DNA of 64,000 nucleotides from Prevotella sp. (GCA_017477435.1 JAFUVV010000009.1:1-64000); one strand, 5' to 3'. Shown: positions 28,272-37,828, counted from the stretch's first letter. The notes: generated from the sequence alone by a model not told the origin. A program made the numbers and translations.

Positions 28272-28314
28272 CAGTAGTGGTAAGTCTAATACAAATATTA
28301 TAATAAAAACGCGT

Positions 28315-30306
28315 ATGAAACTAAAGACCCTTTTCTTTGCGCTTACAATGGCGCTGTCGGCAAACGCTCAAGTGAAGCTTTTGCCAATCTTTACCGACAA
28401 CATGGTGCTCCAACAACAGACGCAGGCTCCCATCTGGGGCGAGACCAAGGCTGGGAAAAGCGTGGTCGTGACCACATCGTGGGACAACGTCTCCTATCAG
28501 TCGAAGGCCGATGCCAAAGGCCGCTGGCAAGTGAAAGTGAAGACTCCGAAAGCCGGAGGACCATTCACAATCACCATCAACGACGGGAAGCGCGTCACGC
28601 TGAAAAACGTCATGATCGGCGAGGTGTGGATATGCACCGGACAATCTAACATGGAGATGCCGCTCCGCGGAGGACGGGGATGGCAGGTTAAGAACCACGA
28701 CGAGGAGGTGGCTGCAGCCGCACAACATCCCAACATCCGCCTCGTGAAAATAGATCGCAACACCAACACCGCTCCCCTGACAACGGTCACCTCGGAGCGC
28801 GGAGGATGGGAGGTGTGCTCGCCAGAGAGCGCTGAGAAGTTCTCGGCAACAGGATACTTCTTCGGAAGGGAAATAGAGAAATACCAGAACGTGCCCGTAG
28901 GACTCATCATGGACTGCTGGGGCGGCACGGTGGCAGAAGCATGGACAAGCGGAGAAGCGCTCAATGCGATGCCATATTTCAGAGAGCAGGTGAAGCGACT
29001 CGGCTCGCTGCCAGAGTCGGCAGAGGAACGTCAGAAGATGTACTCAGCCGAAGTAGAAGAATGGAACAAAGTCTCTGCAGCCAAGGAAGCCGAGAAATTC
29101 AGTGACGCTCCAACATGGTCGCAGCCAGGAGCAGACCTCTCAGGATGGAAAGATGCCCAGCAGCCAGGCAACCTCGGCGACAATGAGTTCAGCAGCTTCG
29201 ACGGAATATTCTGGATTCGCCGCACGATAGACATCCCCGCAGCATGGGCAGGGAAAGACCTTACACTACGCCTTGGCAACGTAGACGACATCGACCAGAC
29301 ATTCTTCAACGGCGAGAAGGTGGGCGCAATGGTTGGCTATTCGTTGAATCGCGTGTACACCATCCCCGGCCGACTGGTGAAGCAGGGCCAGGCAACACTG
29401 TCACTGAGAGTGCTCGACACCGGTGGAGGAGCAGGCATCATTGGCTACAACGGCAAAATGACCATTGCCTGCGGCAGCGACGAACGGAGCATTGCCGGAA
29501 CATGGAAAGTGAAGATGACGCTCCCGACATACGACATGCCGCGCCTGCCACAGAACACCATCGGCAACCCCAACGTGCCCACAGTGCTCTACAACGCCAT
29601 GCTCGCACCCATCATCCCCTATGCCATCAAGGGCGCAATATGGTATCAGGGTGAGGCAAACGCCGACAGAGCCTATCAATATCGCGACCTCCTGCCTGTC
29701 ATGATACGCGACTGGCGCCACCAGTGGGGTTACGACTTCCCGTTCTATATCGTGCAGCTCGCCAACTATATGGCTCCGGAGAAAGGACCAGAAGAGTCGG
29801 CATGGGCCGAACTTCGCGAGGCTCAGGTCATTGCAAACGAACGCACAGAGAACTCAGGACTGGCATGCATCATCGACATCGGCGAGGCCAACGACATCCA
29901 TCCGCAGAACAAGCAGGAGGTGGGACGCCGACTCTCGCTGCTCGCAAGAGCACTGACCTACGGGGAAAACATCGAATACTCCGGACCGAAATATAAAGCC
30001 AGCCGCATCGCAAAGAACCGCATGATAATCGAATTCGACCATGCAGAAAGCGGACTGAAGGCTGTAGGCAGCCGCGACGAGAAGGGATTCACCATCGCAG
30101 GAATAGACCATAAGTTCCATCCCGCCAAGGCAAGAATCACCGGAAAGAACACCATCGAGGTGTGGGCCGACGAGGTCGACTTCCCGATAGCAGTGAGATA
30201 CGGATGGGCAAACAACCCCAACTGCAATATCTACAACGGAGAAGGACTGCCCATGATTCCGTTCCGCACCGACGACTGGCAAGGCCTCACCTACCCCGCA
30301 CAATAA
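28315..30306 (+). CDS. Sialate O-acetylesterase family protein, secreted (paralogue 1)
   Basis: 663 residues with signal peptide (MKLKTLFFALTMALSANAQ). SGNH-type esterase motif VWICTGQSNMEMPLR carries the predicted catalytic Ser; IWYQGEANADRAYQYRDLLP and DIHPQNKQEVGRRL belong to the SASA family, which removes O-acetyl groups from sialic acids or plant polysaccharides. Central insert (~230-390) looks like a beta-sandwich. The exact substrate cannot be read. A close tandem paralogue follows after a strong terminator. Confidence 0.9.
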   Translation: MKLKTLFFALTMALSANAQVKLLPIFTDNMVLQQQTQAPIWGETKAGKSVVVTTSWDNVSYQSKADAKGRWQVKVKTPKAGGPFTITINDGKRVTLKNVMIGEVWICTGQSNMEMPLRGGRGWQVKNHDEEVAAAAQHPNIRLVKIDRNTNTAPLTTVTSERGGWEVCSPESAEKFSATGYFFGREIEKYQNVPVGLIMDCWGGTVAEAWTSGEALNAMPYFREQVKRLGSLPESAEERQKMYSAEVEEWNKVSAAKEAEKFSDAPTWSQPGADLSGWKDAQQPGNLGDNEFSSFDGIFWIRRTIDIPAAWAGKDLTLRLGNVDDIDQTFFNGEKVGAMVGYSLNRVYTIPGRLVKQGQATLSLRVLDTGGGAGIIGYNGKMTIACGSDERSIAGTWKVKMTLPTYDMPRLPQNTIGNPNVPTVLYNAMLAPIIPYAIKGAIWYQGEANADRAYQYRDLLPVMIRDWRHQWGYDFPFYIVQLANYMAPEKGPEESAWAELREAQVIANERTENSGLACIIDIGEANDIHPQNKQEVGRRLSLLARALTYGENIEYSGPKYKASRIAKNRMIIEFDHAESGLKAVGSRDEKGFTIAGIDHKFHPAKARITGKNTIEVWADEVDFPIAVRYGWANNPNCNIYNGEGLPMIPFRTDDWQGLTYPAQ

Positions 30307-30314
30307 CATTCACA

Positions 30315-30351
30315 GGCGGCAGACTGTAGCCAGTCTGCCGCCATATTTTTT
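30315..30351 (+). terminator. Strong terminator between the two tandem O-acetylesterase genes
   Basis: GGCGGCAGACTG pairs perfectly with CAGTCTGCCGCC around a TAGC loop, then a run of T. The next ATG is only 14 bp after the run and no TAnnTTTG element lies between. Confidence 0.88.
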
Positions 30352-30364
30352 ATTAAACAGCAAG

Positions 30365-32347
30365 ATGAGAAAACTATTTATCATGGCACTGCTCGCAGCT
30401 GCAACGACGGCAAGTGCCAAAGTCAAGTTGCAGCCGCTCTTCAGCAGCAACATGGTGCTCCAGCAACAGACGCAAGCACCCATCTGGGGCGAAGCCATGG
30501 CAGGAAAGACAGTGACAGTCGTCACCTCGTGGGACAATATCTCCTATCAGACCAAGGCCGACAGTCAGGGCCGATGGCGCGTGAAAGTGAAGACACCGGC
30601 AGCAGGAGGACCATACAAAATCACCATCAGCGACGGCAAGCCAACGGTGCTCAACAACGTGATGATCGGAGAGGTGTGGATATGCTCCGGACAGTCGAAC
30701 ATGGAGATGATGATGAAAGATATCAAGAACAGCAAGGAGGAAATTGCCGCCACAGCCAGCCATCCCAACATCCGACTGCTGAAAGTAGAGCGGGAGACGA
30801 GCCGCGCACCGCTCGACAGGTTCCACGCGGCAGGTGAATCGTGGCAGGTGAGCTCGCCTGAATGGGCCGAGGAATTCTCAGCCGTAGCATTCTTCTTCGG
30901 ACGAGAGATAGAGAAATACAGGAATGTGCCCGTGGGACTCATTGAAACCTGCTGGGGAGGAACCGATGCAAAGTCCTGGACAAGCCACGACTTCATCGAG
31001 CAACTGCCCGATTTCAACCACGAGGCAAACAATCTCGACTCCGTCTACCATGCCTATAGCGACCTGGATCAGGTCTACAAGAACGACTGGAAGCGGTGGT
31101 TCGGCGACGCAGCAGCTACAGAAGCCAAGGCAAATGGCGACATGAACGGCGATATACTTGCATGGGCCGCACCCAGCTACGACGACACAGGATGGTTCGA
31201 CGTGTCGCTACCCGGATTCTCCGAAGAGCCCCAGCTCGTGAACTACGACGGGATGTACTGGCTACGCAAATCGTTCGACATACCTGCACGATGGAGAGGG
31301 AAAGCCCTGAAACTCAACATGGGAATGGTGGACGACCACGACCAGACATTCTTCAACGGCAAGATGATCGGTCACAGCGTCGGAGTGCGCACGATACGGT
31401 CCTACGAAATCCCCGCCACGGCAACCCGCACAGACAAAGGCACCGTTGCCCTACGCATACTCGACGGCGGAGGAGGCACAGGCATCTATGGATTCCGCGG
31501 CCACCTGAGCATCTCCTGCGGCAACGACACAATGCTCATCGACGGAACATGGAAAGGGCGTTGCTCGGTCGACATCGACCACCTGCCCGACACTCCAAAG
31601 GGACAAATCAGCTACGTGAACATCTCCACCCTGCTCTACAACGCCATGCTTGCACCGATAATACCCTATGCCACGCGCGGCACCATCTGGTATCAGGGCG
31701 AAGAGAACGCCAACAGAGCCTACCAGTATCGCGAACTTCTCCCGACCATGATACGCGACTGGCGCCACCAGTGGGGTTACGACTTCCCGTTCTATATCGT
31801 GCAGCTCGCCAACTACCAACCGCAGCTGAAGGAGCCAAACGAATCTGCCTGGGCCGAGCTTCGCGAGGCTCAGAGCATGACAACACGCTTAGAGAACACG
31901 GCAATGGCGTGTACCATCGACATCGGCGAGGCCGACGACATCCACCCGAAGAACAAACAGGAGGTGGGCCGACGCCTCGGACTCCTGGCACGAGCTCTCA
32001 CCTACGGCGAGAATATCGAATACTCAGGGCCGGTGTATAAAGACTGCAAGATGGAAGCCCGTGCCATCCGCCTCAGCTTCGACCATACCACAGGCGGACT
32101 GACGACCAGCGACGGCAAGCGTGTGAGAGGCTTTGCCGTGGCAGGACTCGACCATAAGTTCTACTGGGCCGATGCCCGCATCGAAGGCAACGAGATTGTG
32201 GTGAGCAGCAGTAAAGTGAAACTGCCCGTCGCAGTGCGCTATGCATGGGCCGACAACCCCGACTGCAACGTCGTCAACGGCGAAGGACTGCCGATGTTCC
32301 CATTCCGCACCGACGACTGGCAGGGTATCACCTACGGAAAGAAATAG
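30365..32347 (+). CDS. Sialate O-acetylesterase family protein, secreted (paralogue 2)
   Basis: 660 residues; signal peptide MRKLFIMALLAAATTASA; catalytic VWICSGQSNMEM; IWYQGEENANRAYQYRELLP. Colinear with the gene at 28315 throughout. About 68 bp (29700-29767 versus 31748-31815) are identical at the DNA level, pointing to recent duplication or gene conversion. No promoter of its own is visible, so expression may need read-through of the preceding terminator. A terminator follows at 32381. Confidence 0.9.
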   Translation: MRKLFIMALLAAATTASAKVKLQPLFSSNMVLQQQTQAPIWGEAMAGKTVTVVTSWDNISYQTKADSQGRWRVKVKTPAAGGPYKITISDGKPTVLNNVMIGEVWICSGQSNMEMMMKDIKNSKEEIAATASHPNIRLLKVERETSRAPLDRFHAAGESWQVSSPEWAEEFSAVAFFFGREIEKYRNVPVGLIETCWGGTDAKSWTSHDFIEQLPDFNHEANNLDSVYHAYSDLDQVYKNDWKRWFGDAAATEAKANGDMNGDILAWAAPSYDDTGWFDVSLPGFSEEPQLVNYDGMYWLRKSFDIPARWRGKALKLNMGMVDDHDQTFFNGKMIGHSVGVRTIRSYEIPATATRTDKGTVALRILDGGGGTGIYGFRGHLSISCGNDTMLIDGTWKGRCSVDIDHLPDTPKGQISYVNISTLLYNAMLAPIIPYATRGTIWYQGEENANRAYQYRELLPTMIRDWRHQWGYDFPFYIVQLANYQPQLKEPNESAWAELREAQSMTTRLENTAMACTIDIGEADDIHPKNKQEVGRRLGLLARALTYGENIEYSGPVYKDCKMEARAIRLSFDHTTGGLTTSDGKRVRGFAVAGLDHKFYWADARIEGNEIVVSSSKVKLPVAVRYAWADNPDCNVVNGEGLPMFPFRTDDWQGITYGKK

Positions 32348-32380
32348 CAACAGGAGACAGCAAAGCAACTTCCGGAAAAC

Positions 32381-32419
32381 ATAATCGGCATGCACCGTCG
32401 TATGGTGCATGCCGATTAT
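32381..32419. terminator. Bidirectional terminator
   Basis: ATAATCGGCATGCACC (32381-32396) pairs perfectly with GGTGCATGCCGATTAT (32404-32419) between convergent genes; T-rich flanks on the plus strand. Confidence 0.88.
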
Positions 32420-32457
32420 TTGTTTTCCTATCTCTTGAAGGACGTTCTCTTCAGACG

Positions 32458-35400
32458 TTATTTTTTCATCTCGTTGATGATAATCTGGATATCGGCAGTA
32501 GATACCTTACCGTCCAAATTAAGGTCGTACTTCATGTCCTGGTCGGCCTCAGCCTTCTTCATTTCGTTGATGATCACCTGTATATCGGCCGTCGATATCT
32601 TGCCGTCGCGGTTCAGGTCGTAGGTCTTCTCCGGCGACTCCAACAGGTACAGTTCGTCGACTACATCCTCGCCGAGGACATCGGTGCCGAAGATACCTGT
32701 CACATTGAACACAAACAGGTCGAGGTTCTCAGGCAGGGTGATACCCTCTATGCCGAAGTAGTTGAACACGCGAGTGCGCACCTCGTCGCCCACTGCATAG
32801 ACGTCGTCGGTGCCCTCGAGCGGTGTGGCTGTCACGCATACGTAGTCGGCATAGTAGTTCGGAGTGAGCCCATCGATGCTGATTCGGCGCGGCTCCACCT
32901 CTTCTCCCTCGCTCACGATGAAGTCGGAAGCTGCTGTCCAGCCCTCCACAGGTGTGAATACCGGCATGCGATTGACGTGAGATAGCTGCAGGTAGACCTT
33001 TCCGCTGAGCAGGTTGGTACGCTCTGCGGTGAGTCCCGGCACGTTGAACACTGCTGCATTGGCATGGTCGCGCACGTAGATATTCTCGCCATGCACATAG
33101 AGCACGTTTGCTTCGGTGAGGCTCACTGCGACGATGTCGCCGTCGTTCAGCTCGAGCGCGCCGCCTATTGCCGGCAGTGCCTCAACGGCTGTGACGATGA
33201 CGTTGCACTTGGCGCTGATGCCGCCCTCGGCTGTCACGGTGATTGTTGCTGTTCCGCAGCTGACGCCCTTCACGTTGCCTTCGGCATCGACGGTGGCAAC
33301 TTCTTCATTGTCAGACTCCCATGTGAGCGTGCCGGCAGCACCTTCGGGCTGTATGGTGGCAACGAGCTTCACGGTAGTGCCTTTCACCACCTCCTGCTTC
33401 TCGGTAAGGGTGAGCGATTCAATCACTGGTGTCCACTCCACCTCCTCGGGGCTCTTGAGCAGATAGCACTCGTCGATGACTTCGCTGTTGAGCACGTTGG
33501 TACCGAATATGCATGTCACGTCGAAACGCTTGCCTTCGATTGTCGCAGGCACTTTTATGTTCTTTACTCCGAGTGTGTTATAGAGTCGTGCGCGCTTGTC
33601 GCCTTTCACGGCAAACATTCCGCCGTCGATAATCAGCTGTGCAGTCTTCACCACAACGTAGTCGGCGTAGTCGGCTTCGGTGAGATCTTCAAGTTTCACC
33701 TCGCGCGGAGCGAACTCTGTACCTGCGGCGATGGTGAGGCCATCGGTGTTGGTGAGTTCTTCTACAGCTGCGAACTGCGGCATCTTATTGCTGAATGCCA
33801 ACTGGCCATATATCTTTCCGTTGATGGTATCCCACTGCTTGAATGTTCCGCCGACGCCTGTGAAGATGATAGCTCCGGTGTTGTCGTGGATGTATACGCC
33901 TGTCTTATGTACGTAGAGCACGCGGGCATCCTTCAGGTTCAGTATTGCCTTCGAACCTTCTTCGAGGGCTTTAAATTCGGCGATGCTGTTCACCATGAGC
34001 TCGTTCTCTACTGTCACCTGGCATGTTGCCGTCGGTCCCGACTTTGCCGTGGCGGTGATGGTGCACGTGCCGGCTTTCACTCCTGTCAGTTTTCCGTCCT
34101 TGTCGACAGTAGCCACGGAGGCGTCGCTCGTGGTCCATGTGATTTCTTCCTCTATATAGCTCGGGTCGTAGGTGACGGTGAGGTTTCTGTTCATCCCCAC
34201 TCCTATTGTTATTGCCTCGTCAATAGAGATGCTCTTGAGCACGTAGGCGTCTTCGATGTCGAAGTATATCACTCCTCCCGACTGGCGTATGTTCGACAGT
34301 CCCCACTTCGTTCCGCCGTCGTTCCACGGCTTCAGGCTCGCAGGCTCCGTACCGTTGTTGAGCAGCTTCACGTTGCCCGTGCCGGGGAATGGGTCGCTTG
34401 CTACCGCACCGTTCTTATATCCACCCGCACGAAGGAGCTCGTAGTAGTTGTGGGAGGGGTAAGCATTCACCTGGTTGTTGTCCCATATCTGCGCGTTTGT
34501 AGAGTCCACTCGGAAGACGAGCATACCCGTGCCGGGGATGTAGGCATTCCACTTTGTGCGCTGCCGGTTTTCGAGGAAGAAGAATTCCTTTTCCACCGAG
34601 CTGTTGATGCGATAACCTGTGTTCACCTTATCGATGCTCTCCAGCGTGTAGCTTCCCTCGGCATTGATGGTCGTAGGCTCGGCAAATCCCACAGCATAGC
34701 GTTCGAAGAGCGAGTAGCCCACGGGTGTGCGGCCGTCGTTTTCATAGCTTCCTCCGGCCATCACCGACCATTCGCCCGGGTCGTTGCTCTGTCCGTTCTG
34801 CGCATAGTCGGTGTCGTAGAAGTCGGGCAGTCCGAGCACGTGGCTGAACTCGTGGCAGATGGTACCGATGCCGTCTATCTTCACCGTCGACGGATAATCG
34901 GTAAAACCAGCCAGTTCTACGCTGCTTGCGTAGTCGCCGAGATAGACGCCATCCTTGCGCACATAGCCATAGAAGCCCGAGCGGTGGGGCCAGAAGAGTC
35001 GGCTGTCGTTGCCTCCATAGTTGGCACCATTGCCGGCAACGATGAAGTATATCAAGTCTACGTATCCGTCTCCGTCGCGGTCGTAGTCCTTGAAGTTGAC
35101 CAGTGGGTCGGCAGCAGTCACCGCTGCACGCAGTATCTCCCACGCGTTGTCGGTGCCCTCGGGGTCGTACTGGCTGTAGTCGGTCAGCTTCACCGGCCCG
35201 ACAATATCAAACTGCGGCTTGAACTTGCCGAAGGAGTTGTCGCTGAAGTAGTCGCGCACAGAGCCGGTATATGTCTGTTTGCGGCCGTTCAAATCGGTGT
35301 AGCCGGTGTAGTTTTCCTTGTTCACCATATCGTTGAGCAGCTCGGCGTAATCGTCGCGCGAGAACTCCTTGTCGTTGAACTCTACGAGGATGAGCAGTCC

Positions 35401-35826
35401 GCGGAAATTGTTATAGTCGTACTGCGCCGCCTTGTGCTGTGCGAGAGCCCTCTGCCCTGCTTTCCGGTTCTGCTGCTTCATCTGCTGCATCTGCGTCGAC
35501 ATCTCGGGGGCGAGATATCTCTCTGTCGACGAGAGGAATGCTCTTTCGTCGGCTGTGCGCGTTGTCATGTCGTGGGCTACGACGTCGGTAGCCACCAGCT
35601 TGCCGCCATCGAGGCGAGCATAGCGGTAGAAGCCGTCGGCGTCTTTCACCACCGAATAGCCGTCGTCGGTGGTAGTGAAGTGGAGATACTCGTCGCCGTG
35701 GAGGCGCACTGTCACGGTAGTACCGTCGGGTTGAGTGACGGTCACCTTGCCCTTATGAGCAGGAACAGCCTGGGCACTGATCACCAGCATCAGGCTCAAC
35801 AGGATAGTAGAAAAAAACTTCTTCAT
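32458..35826 (-). CDS. Secreted M6-family metalloprotease with Ig-like domains and C-terminal dockerin-like repeats
   Basis: 1122 residues. Signal peptide (1-~20); M6 protease domain with zinc motif HEFSHVLGLPDFYD near residue 324; bacterial Ig-like (BIG2) domains at about 537-605 and 798-878; two OB-like/DUF6359-type segments (about 608-790 and 885-1055) that resemble each other (AxVLYVH, NxMPxFxxVE); and two EF-hand-like repeats DLNRDGKISTADIQVIINEM and DLNLDGKVSTADIQIIINEM at the end, as in type I dockerins. It probably degrades host or dietary protein outside the cell. No cohesin is visible in the window. An M6 peptidase fold with immune inhibitor A-like specificity is possible. Confidence 0.88.
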   Translation of the reverse strand: MKKFFSTILLSLMLVISAQAVPAHKGKVTVTQPDGTTVTVRLHGDEYLHFTTTDDGYSVVKDADGFYRYARLDGGKLVATDVVAHDMTTRTADERAFLSSTERYLAPEMSTQMQQMKQQNRKAGQRALAQHKAAQYDYNNFRGLLILVEFNDKEFSRDDYAELLNDMVNKENYTGYTDLNGRKQTYTGSVRDYFSDNSFGKFKPQFDIVGPVKLTDYSQYDPEGTDNAWEILRAAVTAADPLVNFKDYDRDGDGYVDLIYFIVAGNGANYGGNDSRLFWPHRSGFYGYVRKDGVYLGDYASSVELAGFTDYPSTVKIDGIGTICHEFSHVLGLPDFYDTDYAQNGQSNDPGEWSVMAGGSYENDGRTPVGYSLFERYAVGFAEPTTINAEGSYTLESIDKVNTGYRINSSVEKEFFFLENRQRTKWNAYIPGTGMLVFRVDSTNAQIWDNNQVNAYPSHNYYELLRAGGYKNGAVASDPFPGTGNVKLLNNGTEPASLKPWNDGGTKWGLSNIRQSGGVIYFDIEDAYVLKSISIDEAITIGVGMNRNLTVTYDPSYIEEEITWTTSDASVATVDKDGKLTGVKAGTCTITATAKSGPTATCQVTVENELMVNSIAEFKALEEGSKAILNLKDARVLYVHKTGVYIHDNTGAIIFTGVGGTFKQWDTINGKIYGQLAFSNKMPQFAAVEELTNTDGLTIAAGTEFAPREVKLEDLTEADYADYVVVKTAQLIIDGGMFAVKGDKRARLYNTLGVKNIKVPATIEGKRFDVTCIFGTNVLNSEVIDECYLLKSPEEVEWTPVIESLTLTEKQEVVKGTTVKLVATIQPEGAAGTLTWESDNEEVATVDAEGNVKGVSCGTATITVTAEGGISAKCNVIVTAVEALPAIGGALELNDGDIVAVSLTEANVLYVHGENIYVRDHANAAVFNVPGLTAERTNLLSGKVYLQLSHVNRMPVFTPVEGWTAASDFIVSEGEEVEPRRISIDGLTPNYYADYVCVTATPLEGTDDVYAVGDEVRTRVFNYFGIEGITLPENLDLFVFNVTGIFGTDVLGEDVVDELYLLESPEKTYDLNRDGKISTADIQVIINEMKKAEADQDMKYDLNLDGKVSTADIQIIINEMKK

Positions 35827-35839
35827 TGCGTATCGTAAG

Positions 35840-35879
35840 AATTGATAATTGACAATTGATGATATATAATTATGATTAG
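35840..35879. repeat. AATTGA-rich intergenic repeat ending in ATTATGATTAG (copy 3)
   Basis: Directly upstream of the M6 protease start. AATTGATAATTGACAATTGA words followed by ATTATGATTAG, as at 9605 and 12275. Confidence 0.65.
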
Positions 35880-35901
35880 TTCGCTCTATATTTTACATTT
35901 T

Positions 35902-35942
35902 CTCCAGACTCGCTAACGATCATAGGAGCGAGCAAGCTCGAG
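35902..35942. repeat. Inverted copy of the 28078-28119 repeat
   Basis: CTCCAGACTCGC and ATAGGAGCGAGC match the reverse complement of 28078-28119 with a few substitutions. Confidence 0.6.
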
Positions 35943-35994
35943 TCCATTTTTACACTTTTCATTTCCCTCACTGAAGGGGCAGCGGAGGCTTCTT

Positions 35995-36026
35995 CCCCTC
36001 CCCAGGGAGGGGCTAGGGGTGGGCTT
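35995..36026. repeat. G/C-rich palindromic intergenic repeat (copy 2, inverted)
   Basis: CCCCTCCCCAGGGAGGGG followed by CTAGGGGTGGGCTT: reverse complement of 488-519. Confidence 0.8.
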
Positions 36027-36106
36027 CAGAGGAAGCCTCGGCAGGGCTTAATCCCTATAGAGGAGCTTCGGGTACGTTTTTTTACATTTTTCCGTCAGCC
36101 AGCCTG

Positions 36107-36114
36107 CAAAGTTA
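36107..36114 (-). promoter_or_regulatory. Possible -7 element for the M6 protease gene
   Basis: TAACTTTG on the minus strand. It lies 280 bp from the start codon, so the leader would contain the repeats at 35840-36026; no TTG at the expected distance. Confidence 0.35.
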
Positions 36115-36234
36115 TACAAAATGTCACGAAAACGCGCCTTTTTCATCTCTTATGCACGAATTATTTTGAAATATTAACGTATTCGAGATTACTTTTCACG
36201 TCATTTTTGCTCGCCGTCGGCGATGGTCGCGGCC

Positions 36235-36319
36235 AGTACATGGGCTTTGTACTTCGAGTACATGGCTTTTGTACTCCGAGTACATGGGCTTTGTACTCCG
36301 GGTACATGGGCTTTGTACT
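36235..36319. repeat. 22-bp tandem hairpin array, GTAC class (4 units)
   Basis: Units at 36235, 36257, 36279 and 36301: AGTACATGGGCTTTGTACT, i.e. the reverse complement of the units at 6797. It lies between the end of the GH53 gene and the M6 protease gene, both on the minus strand. Confidence 0.87.
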
Positions 36320-36414
36320 GCTGCCTGTCCGTGGGATTACCGACGACAAAAAAGGCCCGCAGCGGTGCTGCGAGCCTGATATGCTGTAGGATAGAAGTGC
36401 CAGCTGGCGGGATT

Positions 36415-37695
36415 TTATCTCACGGCAATCTTCCTGCCTGCCTTCAGATAGAGCCCTGTCGGGAGCTGCGCCGACTGTCCTGCCGGCTTGACGAGGCGGC
36501 CGTCGATGGTGTAGACGGGGCTGTCGGCGGCTGATGGCTCCGTCTGCAGTCGGCTGATGCCGGTGGAGGGGAGGAAGTCTTTCAGCGTGGAGAGTGCCGA
36601 TGTAGCGCGGCCGTCGCGGTTGTCGAAGAGGGGGGCGTTGTACCATTTGTCGGTCACGCGCTGCGTGTTCCAGTCGAGCCCGCATTCGTTGGCCTCCATC
36701 ATCCACCAGAAGAGCCCCGTCACGTTGTCGTGGCGGTTGAGGGTGCGGATGAGGTCGGCGGTGAATTTCTGCTGTCCCTCGTCGCTGTAGGGATAGAAGG
36801 AGGTGTAGTCGTAGGTGGTTCCGGGCACTTCCCATGCATAAGGATAGCCTGTCTCGACAATCATGATCTTCTTCTCAGGGAAGGCGGATTTGGTCTCTGT
36901 GAGGCATCTGTCGAGCTGGGAGAGGGTGCCGTGGAAGTAGGGATAGTAGCTCAGGCCGATGATGTCGTAGTCGATTCCCGCCGTAGCCATGTCTTTGTAG
37001 AAGAGGAGTGTATAGTCGATGTTTGAGACTCTCTCGGTGTGCAGCACGATCTTTGCTTGCGGGCACATTTCGCGACATGCCTTCGTGGCGCTCTCCAGGA
37101 GGGTGAAGAATCGCTCTGCATTATTCTCCTTGCCGGCGTAGTATTTCTTCATCGATGAGTCGGCAGCACCGCGCAGCCCCCAGAGCATACCGTAGCTGAT
37201 CTCGTTGCCCGTCTGTATGAAGTCGGGAGTGGCGCCGGCAGAGATCATTGCGGTGAGCACATCCACGGTGTAGTCGTGCACCTTCGAAGCGAGACCGGCA
37301 TCGGAGAGCAGCGCCCAGGCATCGGGAGTGTACTGCTTGGCAGGGTCGGCCCATGAGTCGCTGTAGTGGATATCGAGCATCAAGGCCATGCCTGCGGCTT
37401 TGATACGCTTCCCTAAGGCGCAGACGTATGCAAGGTCCTGACAGACTCCTTCGCCCACTTCGTCCTCGGGAGCCTTCGAGGGATCGACAAAGAGGCGCAC
37501 ACGCATGGCGTTCAACTTCTCGTCGGCGAAGAATCCGAGGAGGTCGCTGATGACTTCGCCGGAGTGGGTATAGTATTTTGCCCCATGTTCTTCATACTTC
37601 GTCAACAGCGATATGTCGCCGCCGACGTATTTCTGTGCACTGGCATTGATGCCAAAGCATAATGCAATAACGACTGATAGGTATTTGATATTCAT
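36415..37695 (-). CDS. GH53 endo-beta-1,4-galactanase, secreted
   Basis: 426 residues; signal peptide MNIKYLSVVIALCFGINASAQ. GH53 features: GGDISLL start, LMLDIHYSDSWADP, acid/base Glu in FIQTGNEISYG, nucleophile Glu in IMIVETGYPYAW, and LFWWMMEANECGL. Cleaves beta-1,4-galactan side chains of pectin. The C-terminus (VYTIDGRLVKP...GLYLKAGRKIAVR) is a short sorting-type tail also seen in the amylase at 40117, suggesting type IX secretion. Own promoter at 37722. Confidence 0.93.
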   Translation of the reverse strand: MNIKYLSVVIALCFGINASAQKYVGGDISLLTKYEEHGAKYYTHSGEVISDLLGFFADEKLNAMRVRLFVDPSKAPEDEVGEGVCQDLAYVCALGKRIKAAGMALMLDIHYSDSWADPAKQYTPDAWALLSDAGLASKVHDYTVDVLTAMISAGATPDFIQTGNEISYGMLWGLRGAADSSMKKYYAGKENNAERFFTLLESATKACREMCPQAKIVLHTERVSNIDYTLLFYKDMATAGIDYDIIGLSYYPYFHGTLSQLDRCLTETKSAFPEKKIMIVETGYPYAWEVPGTTYDYTSFYPYSDEGQQKFTADLIRTLNRHDNVTGLFWWMMEANECGLDWNTQRVTDKWYNAPLFDNRDGRATSALSTLKDFLPSTGISRLQTEPSAADSPVYTIDGRLVKPAGQSAQLPTGLYLKAGRKIAVR

Positions 37696-37721
37696 TGTAT
37701 TTGTTTTTAAGAAAGTGACTG

Positions 37722-37751
37722 CAAAGATAGTGAAAACCGAAGGTAATACAA
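37722..37751 (-). promoter_or_regulatory. Promoter of the GH53 gene
   Basis: Minus strand TTG (37751-37749), exactly 19 bases, TATCTTTG (37729-37722); ATG at 37695. Confidence 0.8.
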
Positions 37752-37828
37752 AAGAAATTAGTAATTATTTACCTATCCTTGACAGCTAAAGATAAACGAA
37801 AAAGGGGAAACAAAAATATTAAATAAAA

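Noticed and set aside
32245..32985. 246-codon plus-strand frame at the end of paralogue 2
   Set aside because: It crosses the terminator and is antisense to the dockerin repeats.
33064..35838. 924-codon plus-strand frame opposite the M6 protease gene
   Set aside because: Shadow of a gene with clear signal peptide, zinc motif and domain repeats; the mirror protein has no recognisable domain.
28078..35942. Insertion sequence or composite transposon bounded by the inverted repeats at 28078 and 35902
   Set aside because: The repeats are in opposite orientation, but no transposase or integrase lies between or near them and their identity is imperfect; they look like dispersed intergenic repeats.
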